64,000 nucleotides of DNA from Acidovorax defluvii. GTDB taxonomy: Bacteria; Pseudomonadota; Gammaproteobacteria; Burkholderiales; Burkholderiaceae_C. The DNA lies in assembly GCA_003268905.1 (NCBI GenBank), contig QLTU01000004.1, forward strand, positions 124,001 through 188,000. Direction: 5' to 3'. Position numbers and translations under genes: made by a program. The notes beneath the pieces are model-generated. The model had not been told where the DNA came from and did not search any database. It saw only the letters and a program-made list of their open reading frames with translations. Of the stretch, positions 7,919-16,577 are shown piece by piece. How positions within the stretch are numbered: position 1 is the first letter of the stretch; every line of letters starts with the position of its first letter.

Positions 7919-10636
7919 ATGACCCCCATCACCCTCAAAACCTACCAGCAAACCGCCCTCGATGCGCTGGGCGCGTTCGCCCGCGCAGCCCGCACCAAGG
8001 GCCCGGCGCTGGCCTTTGGCGAGCTGGCGGGCCGCCCCTACAACCTTGACGCCTTTGGCGCGCAGGTGCCTTGCGTGTGCCTGCGCATTCCCACGGGGGG
8101 CGGTAAAACGGTGCTGGCGGCGCACGCGGTGCCCCTGCTGGCGCGTGAGTGGCAAGGCAGCGATGCGCCGGTGGCCGTGTGGCTGGTGCCCAGCGATGCC
8201 ATTCGCCAGCAAACGCTCAAGGCCTTGCAGACGCCCGGCCATGCCTACCGCACCGCCCTGACCGATGCCTATGGCGAGGGCTTGCAGGTGTGCACGCTCG
8301 ACGACGTGGCGCAAATCGCCCCGCCCGATTGGGGGCGCCACGCCGTGGTGGTGGTGGCAACGATCCAGAGCTTTCGCATCGAGGACGCGGGCCAGCGCAA
8401 TGTGTACAGTTTTTCGGAGAGTTTTGAACCGCACTTCAAGGGCGCGCCAGAGGGCAGCACTGCCTGCCTGCAGGGATTGCCCGATGCCGTGGTGACGGCA
8501 CACGACGCCGCGCAGGACGCCACGGGCGTGCTGGCGGGCTTTGTGGGCCAGCCGCGCTGGAGCCTGGCCAACTGGCTGGCACTGCACAGCCCCCTGCTCA
8601 TCGTGGACGAGGCGCACAACACCAAAACGGACAAGAGCTTCACCGCGCTGCAGCGCCTGAACCCCGCGTTCATTCTGGAGCTGACGGCCACGCCGATTGC
8701 TGCCAAGACCAATGTGCTCTACCACGTCAGCGCGCAGGAGCTGGCGGCCGAGGACATGATCAAGCTGCCCATCGTGCTGGCCGAGCACCCCGAGGGCTGG
8801 CCCGCCGCCGTGTTTGGCGCCGTGCAGACGCAACGCAAGCTGGAGGCCGAGGCCCTGAAGGACGAGGCCGATGGGCACGGTCATGTGCGGCCCATCGTGC
8901 TGTTTCAGGCGCAAAACCTGGGCGACGAAATGCCGCCCGAGGCCCTGCGCCGCTATCTGGTGGAGGAGCTCAATCTGCCAGACAACCAGATCGTGGTGGC
9001 CACGGGCACCCAGCGCGGGCTTGACGACATTGATTTGGCGGCGCGCACTTGCCCGGTGCGCTATGTGATTACAGTGCAGGCGCTGCGCGAGGGCTGGGAC
9101 TGCCCGTTTGCCTATGTGCTGTGCAGCCTGCAAAAACTGACCAGCGCCACGGCGGTGGAGCAGTTGCTGGGCCGCGTGCTGCGCATGCCGCAGGCGCGCC
9201 GGCGCGGGCGCGAGGCGCTCAACCGCGCTTATGCCCATGTGTGCGCGGCGGAGTTTTCTGCGGCGGCGCATGCGCTGGCCGATCGCCTGATCCAGCACAT
9301 GGGGTTCGAGGCGCTGGATGTGGCCTCGATGCTTGCGGCGCCATCGAGCTATCCGCTGTTTGGCGAAGAATTTGATACAAATTCACCCCTAGCGCTTGCC
9401 CCACAAGCGCTAATAGCTACTAATTTTGAAGCAATTGCAGCCACCCCTGAGCTGCTGGCAGTGCCCGGTGTGCAGCAGCAGACCATTGCGGGCGCGGCGC
9501 AGGTGGTGGTGGCGGGCCACATCGAGGCCAGCACCGAGGCGCTGATGCTGGCCCAGGTGCGCGGGGCCAAAAAGCAGGAGCAGCTGCGCGATCAGGTAGC
9601 CCAGCACAATGCGCTGGTGGCCGCCAGCGTGGCCCCCGCATCCCGCGGCGTGCGCTTTGCGCCCGTGCCCACGCTGGCCTACCGCACCGACGCACAGGCG
9701 CCGCTGTGGCCGCTGGAGCAGGGCGCGGTGCTGGGCACGGTGGAGCTTGATCTGCTCAGCCCCCAGGCGGTGCAGCTGCCCGGTTTTCATGTGGCGCAAG
9801 AGTCGAACGTGATCGAGATCGACGTGAAAGACGCACGCGTGACGCTGCGCCCCACCGATGTGCAGCAGATGGCCATGGACTACGGCGCCAGCAGCATCAC
9901 GGCCGACACACTGGTGCGCTGGCTGGACCAGTCGCTTCACAAGGCGCTGCACGCGCCGCTGGCGGGCATCACCCAGTCGCAGCGCCGTGCTTTTCTGGCG
10001 GCCGTGGTGAACCACCAGCTTCATGCCTGCGGCCTGCCGCTGGTGTTGCTGGCGCAGGCACGGTTTCAGTTGGCCCGGTGCATCGCATTGCATGTGGGCG
10101 ACCTGCGCGACCAGGCGGCCACGCGGCAGTTTCGCCAGCTGGTGCTGCAGAACGGCCAGGTGGGTGCCTGGTTGCTTGAGAGCGACTGGCTGCACCCCCA
10201 TGTGTTTGAGCCTGGCCGCTACCCGGCGCCGGTGGCGTCGCGCTACAGCGGGCGCTACCAATTCACGCGGCATTACTTTGCCGTGCTGGCCGACTTGAAA
10301 GATGGCGGCGAAGAGTTTCAGTGCGCGCAGTTGATCGACCGCCACCCCAAAGTCCGGCAATGGGTGCGCAACCTCGATACAGCGCCCTGCGGCTTTGCCC
10401 TGCCCACGTCGCGCGGCCGGTTTTTTGCCGACTTTGTGGCCGAGCTGGTCGATGGCCGTGTGGCTTTGCTCGAATACAAGGGGGCGCATTTGCTGAACGA
10501 CCCCTACGAAATTGAAAAGAGCCAGGTCGGTGCGCTGTGGGCCCAGGCCAGCGCGGGCAAAGCCGTGTTTGGCTGGCTGACCCGGCAGCAAGACGGCAAG
10601 AGCCTGGCGCAGCAGCTCGATACGGTGCTGGCATGA
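7919..10636 (+). CDS. Type III-like restriction endonuclease subunit (Res), system A
   Basis: This is a 905-residue SF2 helicase-nuclease starting at ATG 7919 (an upstream GTG at 7898 is possible). Walker A IPTGGGKT lies at about residues 57-64, DEAH at 230-233, the TATPI motif at 256-260, and motif VI EQLLGRVLRMPQ in the middle. The C-terminal nuclease shows a PD-(D/E)xK pattern: D838, E852 and K854 in 'FFADFVAELVDGRVALLEYK'. It should translocate on DNA and cut as a complex with Mod-A. A palindromic repeat is read in frame at residues 485-504. The stop overlaps the next gene's ATG (ATGA at 10633-10636), giving tight coupling to a gene unrelated to restriction. Confidence 0.9.
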   Translation: MTPITLKTYQQTALDALGAFARAARTKGPALAFGELAGRPYNLDAFGAQVPCVCLRIPTGGGKTVLAAHAVPLLAREWQGSDAPVAVWLVPSDAIRQQTLKALQTPGHAYRTALTDAYGEGLQVCTLDDVAQIAPPDWGRHAVVVVATIQSFRIEDAGQRNVYSFSESFEPHFKGAPEGSTACLQGLPDAVVTAHDAAQDATGVLAGFVGQPRWSLANWLALHSPLLIVDEAHNTKTDKSFTALQRLNPAFILELTATPIAAKTNVLYHVSAQELAAEDMIKLPIVLAEHPEGWPAAVFGAVQTQRKLEAEALKDEADGHGHVRPIVLFQAQNLGDEMPPEALRRYLVEELNLPDNQIVVATGTQRGLDDIDLAARTCPVRYVITVQALREGWDCPFAYVLCSLQKLTSATAVEQLLGRVLRMPQARRRGREALNRAYAHVCAAEFSAAAHALADRLIQHMGFEALDVASMLAAPSSYPLFGEEFDTNSPLALAPQALIATNFEAIAATPELLAVPGVQQQTIAGAAQVVVAGHIEASTEALMLAQVRGAKKQEQLRDQVAQHNALVAASVAPASRGVRFAPVPTLAYRTDAQAPLWPLEQGAVLGTVELDLLSPQAVQLPGFHVAQESNVIEIDVKDARVTLRPTDVQQMAMDYGASSITADTLVRWLDQSLHKALHAPLAGITQSQRRAFLAAVVNHQLHACGLPLVLLAQARFQLARCIALHVGDLRDQAATRQFRQLVLQNGQVGAWLLESDWLHPHVFEPGRYPAPVASRYSGRYQFTRHYFAVLADLKDGGEEFQCAQLIDRHPKVRQWVRNLDTAPCGFALPTSRGRFFADFVAELVDGRVALLEYKGAHLLNDPYEIEKSQVGALWAQASAGKAVFGWLTRQQDGKSLAQQLDTVLA
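9371..9430. repeat. Palindromic repeat copy inside the Res-A gene
   Basis: Contains cccctagcgcttgcccca then caagcgctaatagctac, the full arm plus ATAGCT box. It is translated in frame as SPLALAPQALIATNFEA, a low-conservation linker between the helicase core and the C-terminal part. The reading frame is preserved. Confidence 0.8.
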
Positions 10637-12288
10637 CACCTGCCACAGTGCCTGCCATCGCCCCCGGCGGCGCCCGCCCCATCGATATTGCCCTGCTCGC
10701 CAGCGTGTTCGTGGTGGCGGCCTGCGGCCTGCTTTACGAGCTGGCGGCGGGTGCGCTGGCGTCGTATGTGTTGGGCGACTCGGTGCTGCAGTTCTCCACC
10801 ATCATCGGCACCTACCTGTTTGCCATGGGCGTGGGCTCGTGGCTGTCGCGCTATTTCGAGCGGCAATTGCCCGCGCACTTTTTGCGCATCGAACTGCTGG
10901 TGGCGCTGATCGGCGGGCTGCTGCCGGCCACGCTGTTTCTGGCCAATGCGTATGCGCCGGGGGCGTTCCGGTTTTTGCTGTACGGGATGGTGCTGGTGGT
11001 GGGAACGCTGGTGGGCCTGGAGATTCCGCTGGTCATGCGCATATTGAAGCGCAACGTGGCCCTGAAAGACCTGGTCTCGCAGGTGCTCACGTTCGACTAC
11101 CTGGGCGCGCTGGCCGTGTCGCTGGCGTTTCCGCTGCTGCTGGTGCCTCAGCTGGGCCTCATTCGCACGGGGCTGCTGTTTGGCCTGATGAATGCGCTGG
11201 TGGCGCTGTGGGCCGTGTGGCTGTTTCGCTGGGAGTTGCGGCGCCTGGGCGCGCATGTGGCGGCCTGTGTGATGGTGCTGGGCCTGCTGCTGGCCGCGCT
11301 GGTGGGTGCCGAGAAGATCACCACCTTTGCCGAAGACAAGTTTTACCAGGACAGCATTGTCTTTACCGCGGCCTCGCCCTACCAGCGCATCGTGGTCACC
11401 AACGGCAAGCTCGGCCACCGGTTGTTCCTCAACGGCAACTTGCAGTTTGCCGAGCGCGACGAATACCGCTACCACGAGGCACTGGTGCACCCGGCCATGG
11501 CGGCACACGGCGCGCCCAAAAAGGTGGCGGTGCTGGGCGGCGGCGACGGCATGGCGGTGCGCGAAATTCTCAAATACCCCTCGGTCGAGTCGGTCACGCT
11601 GGTCGAGCTGGACCCGGCCATGACGCAGCTGTTCAGCCAGCACGAAACGCTGACGCGCCTGAACGGCGGGGCGCTGAACAACCCCAAGGTGCGTGTCGTC
11701 AACACCGACGCCTTTCAGTGGCTGCAGGACGGGCAATCGAGCGCCGCCGGGCCGCCCCAAGGCGCGAGCACCCCCCGCGCCGGTATCGCCGGGGCCCCTC
11801 CCCCTGGCCCGGGCAGCGAACCACGCGCAGCGGGAAGCGTGGGGGCTCCCGATACATTTGACGTGATCGTGGTCGATTTCCCCGACCCCACCAATTTCTC
11901 CATCGGCAAGCTCTACACCAACAGCTTTTATGCCCTGCTGGAGCAGCGCCTTGCAGCCAGCGGCTACGCCGTGGTGCAGACCACTTCGCCGCTGGTGGCG
12001 CGCCAGAGCTTCTGGACGGTGGTGCAGACCATCGAATCGGTGGGCCTGCGCACCACGCCCTACCACGCCCATGTGCCCAGCTTTGGCGAGTGGGGCTTTG
12101 TCATCGCCAGCCGCAGGCCCTGGCGCCTGCCCGAGGCGCTGCCGGGCGAGCTGCGGTTTTTGAGCGCCGACACGCTGCCGCTGCTGTTTGACTTTCCGCT
12201 GGACATGGCGCGCGTGCCCGCCGAGGTGAACCGGCTGTCGAACCAGGCCTTGGTGCACACCTATGAGCGCGAATGGGGAAAACATTGA
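10633..12288 (+). CDS. Membrane-anchored polyamine aminopropyltransferase (spermidine synthase-like)
   Basis: This is a 551-residue protein starting at ATG 10633 inside the res stop. The first about 230 residues hold six or seven transmembrane helices (for example 'IALLASVFVVAACGLLYELA'). The C-terminal half is a spermidine-synthase fold: 'ASPYQRIVVTNGKLGHRLFL', the AdoMet-type GGGDG motif in VLGGGDGMAVREIL, the acidic VELDPAM, and 'DVIVVDFPDPTNFSIGKLY'. It probably transfers an aminopropyl group from decarboxylated AdoMet; the acceptor is unknown. A GC-rich repeat of about 100 bp has been read into the protein as a Pro/Gly/Ala insert at about residues 372-405. The oxidoreductase downstream and the DUF350/DUF4178/SPFH genes upstream are the usual company of this family. 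Confidence 0.85.
   Translation: MTPATVPAIAPGGARPIDIALLASVFVVAACGLLYELAAGALASYVLGDSVLQFSTIIGTYLFAMGVGSWLSRYFERQLPAHFLRIELLVALIGGLLPATLFLANAYAPGAFRFLLYGMVLVVGTLVGLEIPLVMRILKRNVALKDLVSQVLTFDYLGALAVSLAFPLLLVPQLGLIRTGLLFGLMNALVALWAVWLFRWELRRLGAHVAACVMVLGLLLAALVGAEKITTFAEDKFYQDSIVFTAASPYQRIVVTNGKLGHRLFLNGNLQFAERDEYRYHEALVHPAMAAHGAPKKVAVLGGGDGMAVREILKYPSVESVTLVELDPAMTQLFSQHETLTRLNGGALNNPKVRVVNTDAFQWLQDGQSSAAGPPQGASTPRAGIAGAPPPGPGSEPRAAGSVGAPDTFDVIVVDFPDPTNFSIGKLYTNSFYALLEQRLAASGYAVVQTTSPLVARQSFWTVVQTIESVGLRTTPYHAHVPSFGEWGFVIASRRPWRLPEALPGELRFLSADTLPLLFDFPLDMARVPAEVNRLSNQALVHTYEREWGKH
11747..11848. repeat. GC-rich interspersed repeat (second family) inside the aminopropyltransferase gene
   Basis: Reads gggccgccccaaggcgcgag ... 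cccgggcagcgaa ... gggaagcgtgggggct. The same beginning and end words recur at 20917-20988. Here it is translated in frame as a Gly/Ala/Pro-rich loop just before the 'DTFDVIVVDFPDP' strand. Confidence 0.75.
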
Positions 12289-12415
12289 GACACCCCCCTG
12301 AGCCGCTTCGCGTCTTCCCCCCGCTCTCGCAGCGCTGCGCGCTGCGGGCAGGGGAACGCCCCCTGCGCGGCGGGGCGGCCCTTGCGCGGGGGCCGCTGGC
12401 CTGGGCCGCGCCCGT
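12288..12415. repeat. GC-rich interspersed repeat, intergenic copy
   Basis: This GC-rich stretch holds words of the second family (acccccctgagccgcttcg, gcagcgctgcgcgctgcggg, gcggcccttgcgcgg). It shares the last word with the copy at 22573-22680 in inverse orientation. It fills most of the 171-bp gap between the aminopropyltransferase and oxidoreductase genes; I see no promoter. Confidence 0.65.
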
Positions 12416-12459
12416 TTCATGCGTCGCGGGTGGTGCGTACACCCTGCAGAACTGACGCC

Positions 12460-14151
12460 ATGCAGCGCCGCCACTTCCTCACCGCTGCTGCCTCGGCCGC
12501 CACGGCGGTGCTTTCTTCGGGGTGTGACCCGGCGCCGCGCACGCTGGCAGGCGGCTTTGCCGGTATCGACATGGCACGTGGCCACCAGCTGCGCGACCTG
12601 CTGGCCCAGGGCACCCTGCCCGCGCCCGCCGTGGTGCGCCGCGCGCAGGTGGTGATTGCGGGCGGTGGTGTGGCCGGGCTGGCGGCGGCGCGCTCGCTGC
12701 GGCTGGCGGGGGTGGATGACTTTGCCCTGCTGGAGCTGGAAGACACCGCCGGTGGCAACAGCCGCGGCGGCCAGGTCAACGGCATTGCCTGCCCGCTGGG
12801 CGCGCACTACCTGCCTGTGCCCGGCGACGACGCGCGCGAGGTGCAGGACCTGCTGGAAGAACTGGGCCTGCGCCAGCGTGTGGCCGGGCGCTGGCAATAC
12901 GACGAGCGCCACCTGTGCCACAGCCCGCAAGAGCGCCTGTTTTTTCAGGGCGATTGGCAAGAGGGCCTGCTGCCCGTGCAGGGCGTGGGCGAGGCCACAC
13001 TGGCGCAATACCGGCGTTTTGCCGAACGGGTGCAGGCGCTGGGCAAGGCCGCGCGCTTCACCATGCCCATGCTCAAGTCTTTTGATGCAAAACGGCCGCT
13101 GGCGCCCATCCATCAAGCGCTGGATGCTATGAGTTTTGCTGCTTGGCTAGGCCAAGAGGGGCTGGATGACCCGCTCCTGCGCTGGTACCTGGACTACTGC
13201 TGCCGCGACGACTACGGTGCGGGCACGGCGCGCGTGTCGGCCTGGGCCGGCATTCACTATTTCGCCAGCCGCCACGGCTTTCATGCGCCGGGCGAGGCCG
13301 CCGCCGAAGACCGCGAGGGCGTGCTCACCTGGCCCGAAGGCAATGGCTGGCTCACCCAGCGCCTGGCCGCGCCGCTGCACGACGGTGGCCAGTTGCGCAC
13401 GGCCTGCAGCGTGCTGCGTATCACCGAGGGCCGCCATGGCGTGCAGGTGGACGCCTTCAACCACGCCACCGACAGCGTGGAGCGCTGGCAGGCGCAGCGC
13501 TGCATCGTGGCGCTGCCGGTGTTCATGGCCGCGCGCGTGGTGCAGGGCCCGCCCGCCTTTTTGCGCGAGGCCGCGCAGCGCCTGTCGTGGGCGCCGTGGC
13601 TGGTGGCCAACATCCACATCGACGCGCCGCTGGCCGACCGCCCCGGCGCCGCGCCCGCGTGGGACAACGTGCTCTATGGCGATGCCAACCCCGGTGGCCT
13701 GGGCTATGTGGATGCCGGCCACCAGCGCCTGGACCCGCGCGCCGTGCTGGCCGGCCCCACCGTGCTCAGCTACTACCAAGCACTGGGCGATGCGCCACAG
13801 GGCCGCGAGCAACTGGCCACCCAGCCCTGGACGCACTGGGCCAACGCCACGCTGGCCGCCTTGAGCGTGCCCCACCCCGACCTGCCGCGCCGCGCCACCC
13901 GCGTGGACATCACCCGCTACGGCCACGCCATGTCCATCCCGGTGCCGGGCACACAGCAATTTTTAAGCCAAATTGGCCTCCAGAGCTTATCTGGTAAGCG
14001 CAAGCAGCTATCAAATGGTGAGCAAGCTGCCTGGATGCCCACACCCGCCACCGCACGGCTGGCGTTTGCGCACAGCGACTGGTCGGGCTATTCGGTGTTT
14101 GAAGAGGCCTTTACGCGCGGGCATGGGGCGGGACTGGCGGTGGCGCGGTAG
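12460..14151 (+). CDS. FAD/NAD(P)-dependent amine-oxidase-like oxidoreductase, exported
   Basis: This is a 563-residue protein starting at ATG 12460. The N terminus MQRRHFLTAAASAATAVLSS then GC combines a twin-arginine-like RRHFL and a lipobox-like LSSGC, so Tat export with lipid anchoring is plausible. The dinucleotide-binding fold follows: 'VVIAGGGVAGLAAARSLRLA' (about residues 64-83) and an ELEDTAGGNSRGG FAD contact. The overall plan suggests a monoamine oxidase or phytoene-desaturase-type flavoprotein. The position next to an aminopropyltransferase makes oxidation of a polyamine or a modified product attractive, but that is inference. Two palindromic repeats are read in frame (near residues 209-226 and 500-520). 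Stop TAG lies in an 8-bp tandem repeat. Confidence 0.8.
   Translation: MQRRHFLTAAASAATAVLSSGCDPAPRTLAGGFAGIDMARGHQLRDLLAQGTLPAPAVVRRAQVVIAGGGVAGLAAARSLRLAGVDDFALLELEDTAGGNSRGGQVNGIACPLGAHYLPVPGDDAREVQDLLEELGLRQRVAGRWQYDERHLCHSPQERLFFQGDWQEGLLPVQGVGEATLAQYRRFAERVQALGKAARFTMPMLKSFDAKRPLAPIHQALDAMSFAAWLGQEGLDDPLLRWYLDYCCRDDYGAGTARVSAWAGIHYFASRHGFHAPGEAAAEDREGVLTWPEGNGWLTQRLAAPLHDGGQLRTACSVLRITEGRHGVQVDAFNHATDSVERWQAQRCIVALPVFMAARVVQGPPAFLREAAQRLSWAPWLVANIHIDAPLADRPGAAPAWDNVLYGDANPGGLGYVDAGHQRLDPRAVLAGPTVLSYYQALGDAPQGREQLATQPWTHWANATLAALSVPHPDLPRRATRVDITRYGHAMSIPVPGTQQFLSQIGLQSLSGKRKQLSNGEQAAWMPTPATARLAFAHSDWSGYSVFEEAFTRGHGAGLAVAR
13086..13136. repeat. Palindromic repeat copy inside the oxidoreductase gene (first)
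   Basis: tgcaaaacggccgctggcgc then ccatcaagcgctggatgcta: a diverged copy with GGCCGCTGGCGC and AAGCGCTGGATGCTAT boxes. Translated in frame as KRPLAPIHQALDAM. Confidence 0.5.
13957..14019. repeat. Palindromic repeat copy inside the oxidoreductase gene (second)
   Basis: ttggcctccagagcttatct then ggtaagcgcaagcagctatc is a clear family member (GGCCTC box, GAGCTTAT/GTAAGCGC arms, AGCAGCTATC box). Translated in frame as IGLQSLSGKRKQLSNGE. Confidence 0.75.
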
Positions 14152-14176
14152 TGCGGTAGTGCGGTAGTGCGGTAGT
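14145..14176. repeat. 8-bp tandem repeat GCGGTAGT x4
   Basis: Four perfect head-to-tail copies of gcggtagt. The oxidoreductase stop TAG (14149-14151) lies within the first copy. An 8-bp unit is not a multiple of three, so a copy-number change would not alter the protein, because the stop is in the first unit. Confidence 0.9.
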
Positions 14177-14257
14177 GCGCCACACAGCGCCAAGGCATTG
14201 CACTCTGGCGCAGGTTGGGCGCGTGGCATGTGTTCGCATGCCACGCCGGTCTTTACC

Positions 14258-16153
14258 TCAGGGCAGCACCACGCCGGCCTTGGTGATGACCTTCTGGTGC
14301 GCGTAGTCGGCTGCCTTGGGGCGGGCGATGGTGCCCTGGGCGATCACATAGTCCACGAAGCTCTGGGTGTAGAGCAGGTAGGTGTTGACGTAACGGCCTG
14401 CGGTGTAGATGGGCTTGAGCGTGGCGTAACCATCACCACCCGCGGCCACGAAGTCGTTGGTCACCAGCACATAGGTCTTGGCGGGGTCGATGGCGGTCCA
14501 GGCGCCGGTGGTCTTGTTGCGCGCCTGCACGTTGCTGAAGCGCTGGCCCTTGGCTTTGCTCATGTCCAGGTCCCAGCGCAGGCCTGCGGCGTAGGGGTGC
14601 GCGCCGTCTGATGGCACGGCCGCGTCCAGATGGGCGGCCACGCCGTCTTCCAGGGCGGCAATCACTTCTGAACCCTTGAGGTCCATCTCGACCAGCACGT
14701 TGGTGAACGGCAGCAGCGTGAAGGCCGTGTTCATGCTGAGCGAGCCGGCGGCAATCGGCGTGCGCACACCACCCGCGTTTTGCAGTGCAAAGTCTGCGCG
14801 CTTGCTGGCCCGCAGGAAGGCTTCGGCCACCACCTGGGCGGCGTCGCTGCCGCGCGCCAGGGTGTTGGCGGTTTCGCAGCCTGCCACGCCGGTGTTGCGG
14901 CTGTTGGAGCCACCGGGCACGCGCATCAGGCACAGGGCTTCGCTGGCCGTACCGATGGTGATGGCCTTCTGGGCCGTGACCTGCGAGGCGTAGGTGGAAA
15001 GCGTCTGGGTTGCAGCGGCGTCGGGTGTGACGACCTTCACGTTGGCATGGGATGCCAGCTTGGCAACCAGCGCAGTGCGGTCGGCATCGGCCAGGGGCTG
15101 CCACACGCCAGCGCTGTCCTTGCGCTTGAAGCTGTCGCCAATCACCAGCTGGCTCTTGCCTGCGCAGCTGGCCACGCTGCCCTGCGCATCGAACTTCACG
15201 TTCATGAGACCGTAGGCCTTGGCGTATTCCCAGGCCTGGCCGATGCACACGGTTTCGCCCGACTTGTTCTTGACCACCGTGGGGTAGGTGCCAGTGGCAG
15301 AAGCAACCCCGACCGCCTTGAAGTCACCCAGCAGGGTGTGCGAGTCGCCACCGATGACCACGTCCACATCGGTCAGTTGCGCGGCGATCCGCTTGTCGTT
15401 GTCGTAGCCCAGGTGCGACATCAGCACGATGTGGCGTACGCCCTTGGCCTTGAGATCGTCGATGGCCTTCTGGGCCGCTTTCGCTTCGTCCTGGAACTGG
15501 GTGGTGGCCAGCGGGCGCGACGAGTTGGCCGTTTTGGCGGCAATGGTCACGCCCACGATGCCCACGTCCACGCCGTCGATCTTCTTGATGGTGTAGGGCT
15601 GCAGGTAGGCGGCGGCGCCGGCCGGGGCCAGCGGCGTGCCGGCCTGCGTAACGATGTTGGCCGACACGGTGGGCGTCTTGCAGTTGCCGCCGTTGGCCGG
15701 GTCGGCCAGGGCATCCAGGAAGCCCTTGAAGACGCCGTCGCCGTCGTCAAACTCGTGGTTGCCGGGAACGAGGGCGTCAAAGCAGATGCTGTTCATCATC
15801 TGCGCATCGGCCTTGCCCTTGAAGAAGGTGTAGTACAGCGAGCCCGTGATGGCGTCACCCGCATGCAGCTTGAGCAGGTTGGGCGTGCCGGCAAGCCCCT
15901 TGAACACCGCCGTCTGACGCGCAAAACCACCCAGCTCGACCTGCGTGGCCACGCCGTCGAGCGTCAGCTCGGTCCCGGCAAACGCATCGAGCTGCGAGTG
16001 GTGGTCGTTGATGTGCGCGATGTTGAGCTCGATGGTCTTGAAGCTGGGGGCATCGTCACTGCCGCCGCAGGCCACCAGGCCCATGGTGAGTGCGCCCGTC
16101 AGGGCCAGGGCCAGCGGACGGCGGGGCAAAGAAAACGGGGCGTGCAGGTGCAT
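14258..16153 (-). CDS. Bifunctional metallophosphatase / 5'-nucleotidase, lipoprotein
   Basis: This is a 631-residue protein with a lipoprotein signal (core 'LALALTGALTMGLVAC', Cys near residue 29), so it should act outside the cytoplasm. The N-terminal metallophosphoesterase domain shows the metal ligands in order: HINDHHSQ, HAGDAI, VPGNHEFDDG, MSHLGYDND, GGDSHT. The C-terminal substrate domain has NAGGVRTPI and 'VTNDFVAAGGDGY'. It should remove phosphate from nucleotides or sugar nucleotides for nucleoside salvage. Length is normal. GAAGG precedes the ATG. It is convergent with the oxidoreductase, separated by the tandem repeat; upstream is a 424-bp gap. Confidence 0.9.
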   Translation of the reverse strand: MHLHAPFSLPRRPLALALTGALTMGLVACGGSDDAPSFKTIELNIAHINDHHSQLDAFAGTELTLDGVATQVELGGFARQTAVFKGLAGTPNLLKLHAGDAITGSLYYTFFKGKADAQMMNSICFDALVPGNHEFDDGDGVFKGFLDALADPANGGNCKTPTVSANIVTQAGTPLAPAGAAAYLQPYTIKKIDGVDVGIVGVTIAAKTANSSRPLATTQFQDEAKAAQKAIDDLKAKGVRHIVLMSHLGYDNDKRIAAQLTDVDVVIGGDSHTLLGDFKAVGVASATGTYPTVVKNKSGETVCIGQAWEYAKAYGLMNVKFDAQGSVASCAGKSQLVIGDSFKRKDSAGVWQPLADADRTALVAKLASHANVKVVTPDAAATQTLSTYASQVTAQKAITIGTASEALCLMRVPGGSNSRNTGVAGCETANTLARGSDAAQVVAEAFLRASKRADFALQNAGGVRTPIAAGSLSMNTAFTLLPFTNVLVEMDLKGSEVIAALEDGVAAHLDAAVPSDGAHPYAAGLRWDLDMSKAKGQRFSNVQARNKTTGAWTAIDPAKTYVLVTNDFVAAGGDGYATLKPIYTAGRYVNTYLLYTQSFVDYVIAQGTIARPKAADYAHQKVITKAGVVLP

Positions 16154-16577
16154 GGGAGGCCTTCAGTAATGTGACGACTTGAAACAGCAAAGGCGCAGTG
16201 TTTTGCCATTGCGTGACCGCCGTGTGACGGTGTGCCAATCCCCCTGCAAAGCCCGCACCACACTTGTGCACGGCCGGTTGCCAGTGGCGCCAGGCCACTG
16301 CGGCGCACCGCGCATGTCATCGCTGCGTCACAGCCGGTGGCTATCTTTGCGGCATTGTTTTGTTGTCTGAATGCTGTTGCCATGCCCATCCTCTCCATCC
16401 CACCCCTGAACACGACCATTGCCGCCGTGCTGACCGTGACCGCCAGTGCCTGGGGCCTGCCCGCCGCCGCGCAAGCCGCCTGATAACGCGCGTGCGGTTA
16501 ATGGGCGTGCGCCTCGCGCGCCAAGGGGTTGGCGCATTGCCTGACAATCCGGCGCTTGTCTATTGCAGCCTGCCGTG
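16154..16577. other. 424-bp intergenic region
   Basis: Holds the promoter area of the leftward 5'-nucleotidase gene (A/T-rich words such as aagtgttttgccattgcg) and, near its right end, a signal-peptide-like mini-gene at 16382-16483. I see no RNA gene or repeat here. Confidence 0.5.
16382..16483 (+). CDS. 33-residue signal-peptide-like small ORF
   Basis: ATG 16382 opens MPILSIPPLNTTIAAVLTVT and continues to a stop after ASAWGLPAAAQAA. The composition is that of a complete Sec signal peptide ending in an AxA cleavage site, then an immediate TGA. It could be the stump of a secreted protein truncated by a nonsense change or deletion, or a genuine tiny exported or membrane peptide. No good ribosome site is visible. 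It reads toward the GNAT gene 95 bp away. Confidence 0.3.
   Translation: MPILSIPPLNTTIAAVLTVTASAWGLPAAAQAA

Noticed and set aside
12288-12459. Small gene between the aminopropyltransferase and the oxidoreductase
   Set aside because: The interval is a GC-rich repeat; frames through it have repeat-like translation and no ribosome site.
10504-13116. 870-codon open frame on the minus strand opposite the aminopropyltransferase and oxidoreductase
   Set aside because: His/Gln/Arg-rich low-complexity translation with no motif; a normal by-product of GC-rich codon bias opposite two well-supported genes.
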